A DNA stretch of 13,720 nucleotides from an uncultured Clostridia bacterium (GTDB taxonomy: Bacteria; Bacillota; Clostridia; Christensenellales; UBA1242). Under the pieces are notes generated by a model. The model was not told the origin of the DNA, did no database searches, and saw only the letters and a list, made by a program, of their open reading frames with translations. The first letter of the stretch is position 1; each line of letters begins with the position of its first letter. The stretch lies in the NCBI GenBank assembly GCA_945937975.1, contig CAMEUD010000024.1, positions 1 to 13,720 on the forward strand, given 5' to 3'. Positions 1 to 7,388 of the stretch are shown piece by piece. A program made the position numbers and the translations under genes.

Positions 1-1
1 T

Positions 2-748
2 GTGAAAGAAAAAATTGATACGCAATTCGTGAACAGGTATCTTAATTTCCTAACAAAGTTAGCAAGTGATGACGGCTTAACTGATGATGATAAAAACTTG
101 CTTAAATCATTTTGCCCAACACAAGAAGATATGCATGGCAAAGGCTTGTTGTTTGGCAATTCAACCAGCACAGGAATAACCTATGAATTTAAGTTTAAAA
201 ATGCTCTTGCATATTATTATTTCAATACAGACTATAAGTATGATGAACTCATACAAGAACTTAAAAAAGATGATGCAAAAATTGTTCACAATTTCTTGAC
301 AACAGATAAAATTTATACAAACAAAACCATTTTTTCTGTTAATGTTGAATACGCAACAACAATGAGTTTTGCAAAGTATTTGAACACAATTTCAAGGGAT
401 ATTTTAAAAAAAGAGTTAAAAGATAACACAATTTTAACCGATGAGCAAAAAGAAAAAATTTACAATGAAATTCCACCAAAAGATTTTTTATATAGATATG
501 GTACTTCATCAAGAAGATTGCATAGCGATGCTGACCAAATAAGAAATATAAATGGAATGTACTATCACGAATGGAATATGAGTATAGATAATGCTGACAG
601 AGAAATCAGCACTTGGAATACCTATGCAAATGCAAAAGTTTGGTATGCTTTGGCACTAATTATAACAATAGTTTTAGTTGTTGTTCTTATGCTCATATAT
701 GGAAATGATAACAAGAAGGTTGCAAAAAAATGGACTATAAACAACTAA
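2..748 (+). CDS. Unrecognised protein with a C-terminal membrane anchor (5' end may be cut by the window edge)
   Basis: I do not recognise the family. The reading frame is open from a GTG at base 2, but no ribosome site can be seen there because the window begins one base earlier, so the true start may lie upstream. The first ~210 residues are hydrophilic and rich in Lys, Asp and Asn, with no signal peptide at the visible N-terminus. One clear hydrophobic helix lies at about residues 213-233, followed by a short Lys-rich tail. If the start is real, this suggests a tail-anchored protein facing the cytoplasm; if more lies upstream, other topologies are possible. Its last 19 bases overlap the next gene, so the two are probably translated together. 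It heads the visible part of a plus-strand run that continues into cell-wall genes. Confidence 0.75.
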   Translation: MKEKIDTQFVNRYLNFLTKLASDDGLTDDDKNLLKSFCPTQEDMHGKGLLFGNSTSTGITYEFKFKNALAYYYFNTDYKYDELIQELKKDDAKIVHNFLTTDKIYTNKTIFSVNVEYATTMSFAKYLNTISRDILKKELKDNTILTDEQKEKIYNEIPPKDFLYRYGTSSRRLHSDADQIRNINGMYYHEWNMSIDNADREISTWNTYANAKVWYALALIITIVLVVVLMLIYGNDNKKVAKKWTINN

Positions 749-1071
749 ATTTAAAAGAAGATTCCCCAACTGTTGAACTAGCACTTGCAATGTTTGAAAT
801 TGAATTGGAAAGATGTAAGTTGGAAGGTGTTAAAGTTATAAAAGTCTTGCATGGCTATGGTTCTCATGGGAAAGGTGGAGATATTTGCAGAAATTTAAGG
901 ACATTGTGTTTTAAACTAAAAAAAGAGAAAAAAATAAAAGATTTTTTGCTTGGCAATGAATGGGATTTGGCAAATCAAAAATGTTTTGACATTGTTACAA
1001 ATTTAAAAAATTATCACGATGATAATGATTTGGGTGCAAATAACCCAGGAATAACATTTGTTGTGTTATAA
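730..1071 (+). CDS. Small Smr-like domain protein
   Basis: A 113-residue protein resembling a stand-alone Smr (small MutS-related) domain. The diagnostic part is at residues 33-51: a strand reading VKVIKVLHGYGSHGKGG, matching the family's IIHGKG-type motif, preceded by a helix with the spacing typical of Smr. The usual N-terminal LDLHG motif is not clear; the equivalent position reads LNLKEDSPTVELAL. Smr domains bind nucleic acid and many are nicking or RNA endonucleases; whether this one cleaves cannot be told. The ATG at 730 lies inside the end of the upstream gene, with AAGAAGG at 713-719 as ribosome site, so translation is likely coupled. The C-terminal ~40 residues are not typical Smr sequence. 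Confidence 0.7.
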   Translation: MDYKQLNLKEDSPTVELALAMFEIELERCKLEGVKVIKVLHGYGSHGKGGDICRNLRTLCFKLKKEKKIKDFLLGNEWDLANQKCFDIVTNLKNYHDDNDLGANNPGITFVVL

Positions 1072-1109
1072 AATAAACAAAAAAATTAAATCATTCATAT
1101 ATATTTTTT

Positions 1110-1113
1110 GGAG
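1110..1113 (+). promoter_or_regulatory. Ribosome binding site that fixes the glm fusion start
   Basis: GGAG lies six bases before the ATG at 1120. A TTG at 1108 in the same frame overlaps this site and so is an unlikely start; the ATG at 1120 is chosen. Confidence 0.75.
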
Positions 1114-1119
1114 AATATT

Positions 1120-2973
1120 ATGGGTGATTTTTTTAATATAGATAGTAGTTCGGTTATTGATTCATCAGTCAAAATGTCCGGAGAAATTACTATTGGGAAA
1201 AATTGTAAAATTCAAAATTCAAGATTAAACAATGTTGCTATCGGCGATAATGTTACAATTATTGATAGCAATATTGATGGAGCAGAAATACATAATAATG
1301 TTAAAATTGGGCCATATGCAAGAATTAGACCAGGCAGTGTTATTATGGACGGAGTCAGTATTGGTAACTTTTGTGAAATAAAAAATAGCATAATTGGTGA
1401 AAGGTCAAAAATCCCACATTTAAGTTATGTTGGTGATGCTGACATTGGAAAAGATTGCAACATTGGCTCAGGTGTTATTTTTTGTAATTATGACGGAAAA
1501 AATAAAACAAGAAGTGTTGTTGGAGATAGAGTTTTTATTGGTAGTAACTGTAATATAATTTCACCTGTTATTTTGGAAGATGAAGCATTTATTGCAGCAG
1601 GCACTACCGTTACAGACAATGTTTCAAAAGGTGAATTTTGTATTGGCAGAAGTCGAAATGAAATTAAACATGGTGTGCTAAATATGTATTTGCAAAATTT
1701 TTCTAGTCCACTCAAATACTTTGGAACAGACGGTATTCGTGGAGTATTTGGTGAAAAATTGACACTTGAACTTTGTCAAGAAGTTGGATTTTCTCTTGCA
1801 AAGATGACAAAAAATGCAAAAGTTCTTATCGGCAGAGATACAAGAGAAAGTGGCGAAAAAATATTGCAAAGTTTTGCAAAAGGTCTATCTCAAAATGGTG
1901 CTGAAATTTTTGATGCTGGTATCATTTCAACGGCTGGTGTTGCGTTTTTAACCAGATTTTTTGAGTTTGATTATGGTGTAATGATAACTGCCAGTCATAA
2001 TCCAAGTGAATATAATGGAATAAAAATTTTTAATAAAAATGGGTATAAATTAAATGAAAATCAAGAAATTTTGCTTGAAAAAGGCTTAAAACTGCAAAAA
2101 TCCAATAAAAAACCTGTAATCAAAAAGGTTAGTACAGATGCTTATATTAAATTTTTAAACCTAGTTTGCGACAAAGATTTAAGTGATTTGAAAATATTTT
2201 TAGATTTGTCAAATGGTGCAGTAAGTTCATATGCAAAAGCAATTTTTGAAAGTTTGGGCGCAAAAACTGTTGTTGTTAATGATGGTGGTGAAATTAACAA
2301 AAATGCAAGTGTTTTAGATGAAAATATATTTATACAGAATATGAAAAAATCAAAATGTGATATTGGTTTTTGCTTTGATGGAGATGCTGACAGAGTTATG
2401 TGCATAACAAAAGACAATATTGTACTTGACGGAGATAAAATTCTTTGGATACTTGCAAAATATAAAAACGAAAAATATGCAGTTGGTACAATAATGACGA
2501 ATATGGCACTTGAAAAACATTTGGAAAAAATTGGCACAAGGTTAATAAGAACTGATGTCGGAGATAGAAACATTGCAAAGATAATGAAATCAAAAAAGTA
2601 TAACATTGGGGCTGAAACAAGTGGGCATATTATCATAAGTGAACTTTCAACAACGGGAGATGGAATATTGACTGCACTATATTTGTTAAAGATATTCAAA
2701 GAGAAACCTGAACTATTTGATAAAGCAATGAAATTGAATATGTATTCAACTGTAAATTTAAGTGTAAAAACAGAAAATAAAAAGATAATCAAGAGCGATG
2801 CTGTATTGCTTGAAATCAAAAGGCAAGAAAAAGCACTTGCAGGCAGTGGAAGAATTATTGTTAGAGCGAGTGGAACTGAACCAAAGATTAGAATAACAGT
2901 TGAATGTATAGATAACCAAAAAGCACAAAAGATTGCAAATAAAATTAAAAAGACCATTGAAAGTTTGTTATGA
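1120..2973 (+). CDS. Fusion of GlmU-type glucosamine-1-phosphate acetyltransferase and phosphoglucosamine mutase (GlmM)
   Basis: This 617-residue protein joins two enzymes of UDP-GlcNAc synthesis. Residues ~1-185 are a left-handed beta-helix (hexapeptide repeats) matching the C-terminal acetyltransferase half of GlmU. Equivalents of its active-site residues are visible: R70 in IRPG, K88, H100 in PHLSYVGDA, N123/Y124 in NYDGKNK and K129. The AAGTT and GRSR acetyl-CoA contacts are also present. Residues ~199-617 are a GlmM: FGTDGIRG at the start, the phosphoserine loop TASHNP (S292), the metal loop DGDADR (420-425), the sugar loop ETSGH (499-503) and the phosphate loop RASGTEP (582-588). GlmM makes GlcN-1-P from GlcN-6-P, and the first domain should acetylate it to GlcNAc-1-P. 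GlmU's uridylyltransferase domain is absent here. The stop overlaps the next start by four bases (ATGA). Confidence 0.93.
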   Translation: MGDFFNIDSSSVIDSSVKMSGEITIGKNCKIQNSRLNNVAIGDNVTIIDSNIDGAEIHNNVKIGPYARIRPGSVIMDGVSIGNFCEIKNSIIGERSKIPHLSYVGDADIGKDCNIGSGVIFCNYDGKNKTRSVVGDRVFIGSNCNIISPVILEDEAFIAAGTTVTDNVSKGEFCIGRSRNEIKHGVLNMYLQNFSSPLKYFGTDGIRGVFGEKLTLELCQEVGFSLAKMTKNAKVLIGRDTRESGEKILQSFAKGLSQNGAEIFDAGIISTAGVAFLTRFFEFDYGVMITASHNPSEYNGIKIFNKNGYKLNENQEILLEKGLKLQKSNKKPVIKKVSTDAYIKFLNLVCDKDLSDLKIFLDLSNGAVSSYAKAIFESLGAKTVVVNDGGEINKNASVLDENIFIQNMKKSKCDIGFCFDGDADRVMCITKDNIVLDGDKILWILAKYKNEKYAVGTIMTNMALEKHLEKIGTRLIRTDVGDRNIAKIMKSKKYNIGAETSGHIIISELSTTGDGILTALYLLKIFKEKPELFDKAMKLNMYSTVNLSVKTENKKIIKSDAVLLEIKRQEKALAGSGRIIVRASGTEPKIRITVECIDNQKAQKIANKIKKTIESLL

Positions 2974-3809
2974 TAGATAATTTTGAATTTTTGCAATCAA
3001 GAATTGATGAACTAAAAAAATCTTATAAGTGTTATGTTTATGGCAAAAGTATGCTAGGTCAAGATTTGATTGCTTTTCATATTGGAAGATATACAAGTAA
3101 GCAAATTTTAATAACTGGGGGAATACATGCAAGAGAATATATTTCAACATTGCTTTGCTTGTATCTTGTTCAAAATCTAAAAACTGATGTTGGTTGCTAT
3201 ATTTTGCCAATGCTTAATCCAGATGGGATAAGGCTATGTCTTGATGGAACTGAGTGGATAAAAGATGAACAAACAAAACATATGATAAAAAGAATAAATA
3301 AAAGTCCAGATTTTAGTCTTTTTAAAGCAAATGCGTATGGTGTTGATTTAAACGAAAATTTTGATGCGGGGTTTGGAGAGGGGGAATTTATAAAATTTTT
3401 GCCCAATAGTAATGGCTATTTGGGAGAAACTCCTAATAGTTATGAGAACAAATATTTGCTTAATTTTGTTAAAAAGAAAAAGATTGCAGTAAGTTTGTCA
3501 TATCATTCAAAAGGCGAAGTTATATATTATGGTTTTTGTAAATTAAATAAAAAACAACTAAAATTATCAAAAAAATTAGCAAAAATGGTGTCAAAATCAT
3601 TAAAATATAAAAAAATAAGGTCAAAAAATAGTTTTGCAGGGTTCAGTGATTATATGTCTTATGTAAAAAATATTCCAAGTGTAACCATTGAACTTGGCAG
3701 TGACAACTATTCACATCCAATAGAATTTGATAAACTTGATGAAATAAAAAAAGGTCAGATTGATATGATAAAAAAGGTTGCAGGAGTTTTTTGTGATGCA
3801 AATATGTGA
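2970..3809 (+). CDS. M14-family zinc peptidase, probable muropeptide peptidase
   Basis: A 279-residue metallopeptidase of the M14 (zinc carboxypeptidase) family. Zinc ligands are visible as HxxE in GIHAREY (H53, E56) and H179 in SYHSKGE; the general base is E241 in TIELG. NPDG (83-86) and GVDLNENFDAGFG (124-136) are family landmarks. In carboxypeptidase A the position of E129 is an Arg that binds the substrate's terminal carboxylate, so specificity probably differs from classical carboxypeptidases. No signal peptide is seen, so it should act in the cytoplasm. The ATG overlaps the TGA of the glm fusion, indicating translational coupling. Given the neighbours (GlcNAc synthesis, M19 dipeptidase), cleavage of peptidoglycan stem peptides, as by MpaA or gamma-D-glutamyl-diaminopimelate peptidases, is the best guess but is inference. 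Confidence 0.88.
   Translation: MIDNFEFLQSRIDELKKSYKCYVYGKSMLGQDLIAFHIGRYTSKQILITGGIHAREYISTLLCLYLVQNLKTDVGCYILPMLNPDGIRLCLDGTEWIKDEQTKHMIKRINKSPDFSLFKANAYGVDLNENFDAGFGEGEFIKFLPNSNGYLGETPNSYENKYLLNFVKKKKIAVSLSYHSKGEVIYYGFCKLNKKQLKLSKKLAKMVSKSLKYKKIRSKNSFAGFSDYMSYVKNIPSVTIELGSDNYSHPIEFDKLDEIKKGQIDMIKKVAGVFCDANM
3782..3786 (+). promoter_or_regulatory. Ribosome binding site for the M19 dipeptidase
   Basis: AGGAG sits inside the end of the M14 gene, nine bases before the ATG at 3796 and six before a GTG at 3793. It rules out the farther TTG at 3778 as the start; ATG 3796 is preferred but GTG 3793 is possible. Confidence 0.6.
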
Positions 3810-4617
3810 ACTACATAATGATTATTTAACAGAATTAAAAGATAATAAAGAAATAAAAAATTATTTGCAAAATCAAAAAAAATTAAAGGTTTTACTTTCG
3901 CCAATTTGGACAACAAAACTTGAAGATGTTAAGGCATTTGCATTTGATAAATTGAATTTAATAAAAAGCTTAAATATAAATTATGATATTAAATTATGCT
4001 TTGAAGATATGGGATTTTTTGGCAGTGATTTTGACTTCTTAAAAAAAGTAAAAACATTTTATGCCGGTCTTGTTTGGAATGATGATAACAAGTATGCTGG
4101 TGGAGCATATGGTAAAGGTAATTTAACAAAAAAAGGCAAAATACTTGTTCAAAATCTTGAAAATGAAAACATATATGTTGATACTGCACATATGAACATA
4201 TGCACATTCAATTCGTTTTTGTCTGTAACAAATAAACCAATTTTTTGTTCGCATACAGGTTTTTATGATATTGTTCCAGATAAGCGAAATTTAACGAAAA
4301 ATCAAATTGAAGATATAGTAAAATCAAACGGACTTATTGGACTTTATTTTGTTGGGAAATACATTTCAAAAAATCGGGTACAGATTAAAGATGTAGTAAA
4401 AAATATCAAATATTTTGTTGATAATTTTGGATATAAAAATTTGGCTGTTGGTAGTGATTTTTATGGAACAACTGATTTGCCACAAAATATTGCAACTTAT
4501 AAAGATTTTTCAAAAATTGAGCAAGAACTTATCAAAAATGGTATAAATAAATCACAAATTGATGCAATTTTCTATAAAAATTTTTTAAATTTCCAAAAAA
4601 ATTGTATCCTTAATTAA
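3796..4617 (+). CDS. M19-family (membrane dipeptidase type) dipeptidase
   Basis: A 273-residue binuclear-zinc dipeptidase of family M19 (renal dipeptidase family). The metal set seems complete, counting from ATG 3796: HND (H7, D9), bridging E70 in LCFED, H132 in VDTAHMN, H153 in FCSHTG and D221 in GSDFYG. The RNLT stretch after the second His matches the family's substrate Arg region. It is short for the family (usually 300-400 residues) and lacks a signal peptide or anchor, so it is probably cytoplasmic. M19 enzymes hydrolyse dipeptides and tolerate a D-residue at the C-terminal position. Behind an M14 peptidase and a GlcNAc-1-P enzyme, a substrate such as L-Ala-D-Glu is plausible but unproven. 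It overlaps the M14 gene by 14 bases and ends the operon, just before a terminator. Confidence 0.88.
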   Translation: MQICELHNDYLTELKDNKEIKNYLQNQKKLKVLLSPIWTTKLEDVKAFAFDKLNLIKSLNINYDIKLCFEDMGFFGSDFDFLKKVKTFYAGLVWNDDNKYAGGAYGKGNLTKKGKILVQNLENENIYVDTAHMNICTFNSFLSVTNKPIFCSHTGFYDIVPDKRNLTKNQIEDIVKSNGLIGLYFVGKYISKNRVQIKDVVKNIKYFVDNFGYKNLAVGSDFYGTTDLPQNIATYKDFSKIEQELIKNGINKSQIDAIFYKNFLNFQKNCILN

Positions 4618-4651
4618 ATTTGTAGTGCATTGTTTTATATGAAAATATAAC

Positions 4652-4685
4652 AAAAAATACTCTCGAAATTTGAGAGTATTTTTTA
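4652..4685. terminator. Bidirectional terminator between convergent operons
   Basis: A 9-bp perfect stem (4656-4664 with 4672-4680, AATACTCTC/GAGAGTATT) with a 7-base loop. A-residues flank it on the left and a T-run on the right, so it can terminate both the plus-strand peptidase operon and the minus-strand ABC operon, whose last stop is at 4700. Confidence 0.85.
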
Positions 4686-4699
4686 TTTGTTTTTGTGTT

Positions 4700-6469
4700 T
4701 TACAGTGGTAAATCTTTCTTTTGGAATTTTATTGAACCTACGATATAGCAGATAAGTCCAACTACAATCAAGATTGCAAATTTCCAAATAAATGCTGTTG
4801 TTCCATCAAGTATTGATATAACATCAAATAATGAAATAAGTGATGTGTAGTTGAAGAAATTAAGGGCACTTAATCTTACAACACTTGGAAGAACTTTTGA
4901 ACCGAATAGTCCTAACATTGTTGCAACAAGGAAGAACATATTAAGTCCACCACCAATACTCATTGAGTATTTTGAACGGTTAAACCAGCAAGATGCCAAG
5001 AATGATATTCCACTTAGTGCAAACATTGTAACAAATGCACCAACATTGAGTAAGATAAGTTCACTATATGTTAATGTAATAGTTTCTGTTTTTACAATAG
5101 ATAAACAAATTGCACTTGTTATTGTTGTGCATGTGAACATTGCAAGAAGTGATGTAACAAGGAATGTTGCTTGTGTGAATACAACTTGTTTTCTCTTTGT
5201 TGAAGTTGAAAGTACATAAGCCATTGAGCCACTATCAACTTGACCTGCAATAAGGTTGTTTGCAACCATAATCATATAAATGATAGGGAGCAATAATCCA
5301 GCCATTTTATAGAAAATTGAACCAACAATTAAACTATACAAATCCATTTGCCCAACTTCTTCAAGAGCGTCTGAGACTTCTTTTGGGAGTGAATCTAGCA
5401 AACTGTTTGAAAGGTCTTTTGTCAACTTCTCATTCATTTCTTTAACTTCGTTTAAATATGCTTCGCTTGTTCTTTGTTCAGGAGTATATTTTTTATTGAT
5501 TAAATCTAATTCATAATCAAATCTACCTTGGTAAGAAACTATTGTGGTTTGTGCTGTGTGATTTATTGAACTGAATGTATATCCAAATGTTTCATATTTT
5601 TCTGGAGTAACTCCATAACTTGAAAGAGCATTAATAAGTGCTGTTTTGTTCTTTTCTGTTGTCATATTTCCGGCAAGATAAACTGCACTTGAATTTTGTG
5701 CTCTTTCTTGTAAGTAAGAAAGTCTCTCATCACTTGTCCTATACTCAAATGCATCATTTTCTTCTGTTATATGGGCAAGGAGTGAATTTACATCATACAT
5801 ACTAGGTAATGTTTCGTTATTGTTTGTGTAAAGTTCTTTAATTGTGTCATTAGCACTTGGGTCAACTGCACATATACTTGCACCAACAATTTCGTTTGAT
5901 TCATCAGAACCTATAACATAGTTTTCATTTATTTGTAATGCTTTTTCTTGTTCATACTTTTGTAAGTTAGCAAGAGATGCTTTGTAAGCATATGTAACTA
6001 ATTGTTCATTTGTGTTTGGTCTTTGTGTTTGCCAAGTTGCAAGTGCACTTGGATCAGTTGGCATTGATTGAAGCCAAGTTTGTGTTGCAAGAGCATACAA
6101 ACCTTGTGCATTATCATCTTGTTGTGGGGTAGGGAATTCTGCATCTACGCCAGAAAGTTTTTGAGTTAAATAGTTCGTAACAAGAGCATCATAAGTCTTT
6201 ACAGATTTAAAGTTCTTTACAAAAAATTCATCAAATTTTTGTTCGCCATCAGTGGCGATAGAGTAGTAGTTAATGCTTCTACTTTCCATTTGTGCATCTA
6301 TTTCGCCAGTTATTATTGTGTCTTCAATAGATTGTTTCATATTGCCTATGCTTCCACTTCCAGAAATGAGCATAACACAGGCAAGCATAAAGCATACTGC
6401 AAATGTAATGATTGACCACATAATGCCATTTGCTTTCCATGATTGTTTATATAACGCTTTACTAAACAT
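4700..6469 (-). CDS. ABC-2-like transporter permease with large external domain
   Basis: A 589-residue membrane protein encoded directly after two ABC ATPases. Hydrophobicity gives one helix near residues 13-38, a hydrophilic section of about 340 residues (~39-378), then five helices (about 383-408, 432-460, 470-496, 505-530 and 558-582). This is the layout of ABC-2-type exporters in which a large loop between TM1 and TM2 lies outside the cell. The loop is rich in Asn, Thr, Gln and charged residues and has no motif I recognise. The gene overlaps the upstream ATPase gene by 8 bases and has AAGGAG just before its ATG. The substrate is unknown; export of a drug, lipid or peptide fits a TetR-controlled exporter. 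Because only one permease gene accompanies two ATPase genes, it probably forms a homodimer energised by an ATPase heterodimer. Confidence 0.85.
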   Translation of the reverse strand: MFSKALYKQSWKANGIMWSIITFAVCFMLACVMLISGSGSIGNMKQSIEDTIITGEIDAQMESRSINYYSIATDGEQKFDEFFVKNFKSVKTYDALVTNYLTQKLSGVDAEFPTPQQDDNAQGLYALATQTWLQSMPTDPSALATWQTQRPNTNEQLVTYAYKASLANLQKYEQEKALQINENYVIGSDESNEIVGASICAVDPSANDTIKELYTNNNETLPSMYDVNSLLAHITEENDAFEYRTSDERLSYLQERAQNSSAVYLAGNMTTEKNKTALINALSSYGVTPEKYETFGYTFSSINHTAQTTIVSYQGRFDYELDLINKKYTPEQRTSEAYLNEVKEMNEKLTKDLSNSLLDSLPKEVSDALEEVGQMDLYSLIVGSIFYKMAGLLLPIIYMIMVANNLIAGQVDSGSMAYVLSTSTKRKQVVFTQATFLVTSLLAMFTCTTITSAICLSIVKTETITLTYSELILLNVGAFVTMFALSGISFLASCWFNRSKYSMSIGGGLNMFFLVATMLGLFGSKVLPSVVRLSALNFFNYTSLISLFDVISILDGTTAFIWKFAILIVVGLICYIVGSIKFQKKDLPL

Positions 6470-7388
6470 TTTTATTCTCCTTTTTTAATAAGATTTCTTT
6501 AAAATATTTTTCCAAAGTATACTTTACTTCGCTAAAGAATTTTACATCATAGTTCTTTAAATCATTAAACAACTTACTTGTATCTTCTTTCTTTAACTCA
6601 ACAGTTACTTGGTTATATTCAACTTGGTCACGAATGATTTTGTAATCAAGTTTTTTAAACTTTTCATAATCTTCTTTTTTGTTGAACTCAATTTTAAAAT
6701 CTTTTACAGGTCTGTTTCTAATATCTTTCATATCAACAATATCAATTATGTGTCCATTGTTTATTAGAGCAACTCTGTCGCAAGTATCTTCCATTTCGTT
6801 GAACATATGACTTGACATTAAAATTGTTTTTCCTTTTTTGTGTTCTTCTTTTATGATGTCCATAAACGCAAGTCGCATAAGTGGGTCAAGTCCTGTTGTT
6901 GGTTCATCAAAAAGCAAAATGTCAGGGTTGTTTATAAGGGAAGAAACAAGTGCTGTTTTTTGTTTCATACCTTTGCTCATTCTCTTTAGATTTGCTCTTG
7001 GGTCAAGTTGAAGTTTCTTAATTAACTCGTTTGCATAACTCATATCCTTAAGTCCCAAAAATTCTGCTTGACTTTTTAAAAAGTTTGTACCAGTTTTTAG
7101 GTCAGGGAAGCCGATTTCACCAGGAACGTAACCAATATGCTTTGTATTTTCACTTGCATGTTCATATGCTTCTTTACCATTTACATAGGCATGCCCACTT
7201 GTTGGTTTAATAAATCCCATTATGCTACGGATTGTTGTTGTTTTGCCAGAACCATTTGTCCCAACAAAACCCATCATTTCGCCTTTTTTGATTGTAAAGT
7301 TAAAGTCGAATATGCCACGACCTTCGCCATAGTCTTTTGTTAAATGTTCAATTACGATAGGGTCTACATTTGTTGATTTATCTTCCAT
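6462..7388 (-). CDS. ABC transporter ATP-binding protein (second of a tandem pair)
   Basis: A 308-residue nucleotide-binding subunit. It has Walker A GTNGSGKTT (43-51), a signature reading RMSKGMKQK (136-144) in place of LSGGQ, Walker B ILLFDE (157-162) followed by PTTGLDP, and the switch His in MSSH (194). Roughly 90 residues beyond the ATPase core form a charged C-terminal extension, as in many ABC-2 drug-export ATPases. It is clearly paralogous to the gene just upstream, suggesting an old tandem duplication and a heterodimeric motor. The start is set by GGAGGTG a few bases before the ATG; the ATG shares one base (7388) with the upstream stop, so the two are translationally coupled. It acts at the inner face of the membrane with the permease that follows. 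Confidence 0.93.
   Translation of the reverse strand: MEDKSTNVDPIVIEHLTKDYGEGRGIFDFNFTIKKGEMMGFVGTNGSGKTTTIRSIMGFIKPTSGHAYVNGKEAYEHASENTKHIGYVPGEIGFPDLKTGTNFLKSQAEFLGLKDMSYANELIKKLQLDPRANLKRMSKGMKQKTALVSSLINNPDILLFDEPTTGLDPLMRLAFMDIIKEEHKKGKTILMSSHMFNEMEDTCDRVALINNGHIIDIVDMKDIRNRPVKDFKIEFNKKEDYEKFKKLDYKIIRDQVEYNQVTVELKKEDTSKLFNDLKNYDVKFFSEVKYTLEKYFKEILLKKENKNV

Noticed and set aside
1108..1119. TTG start for the glm fusion giving four extra residues
   Set aside because: The TTG overlaps the GGAG ribosome site that serves the ATG at 1120.
2142..2996. Long minus-strand open frame (284 codons) opposite the GlmM domain
   Set aside because: It is antisense to a clearly conserved enzyme, has low-complexity hydrophobic composition and no ribosome site; typical shadow in AT-rich DNA.
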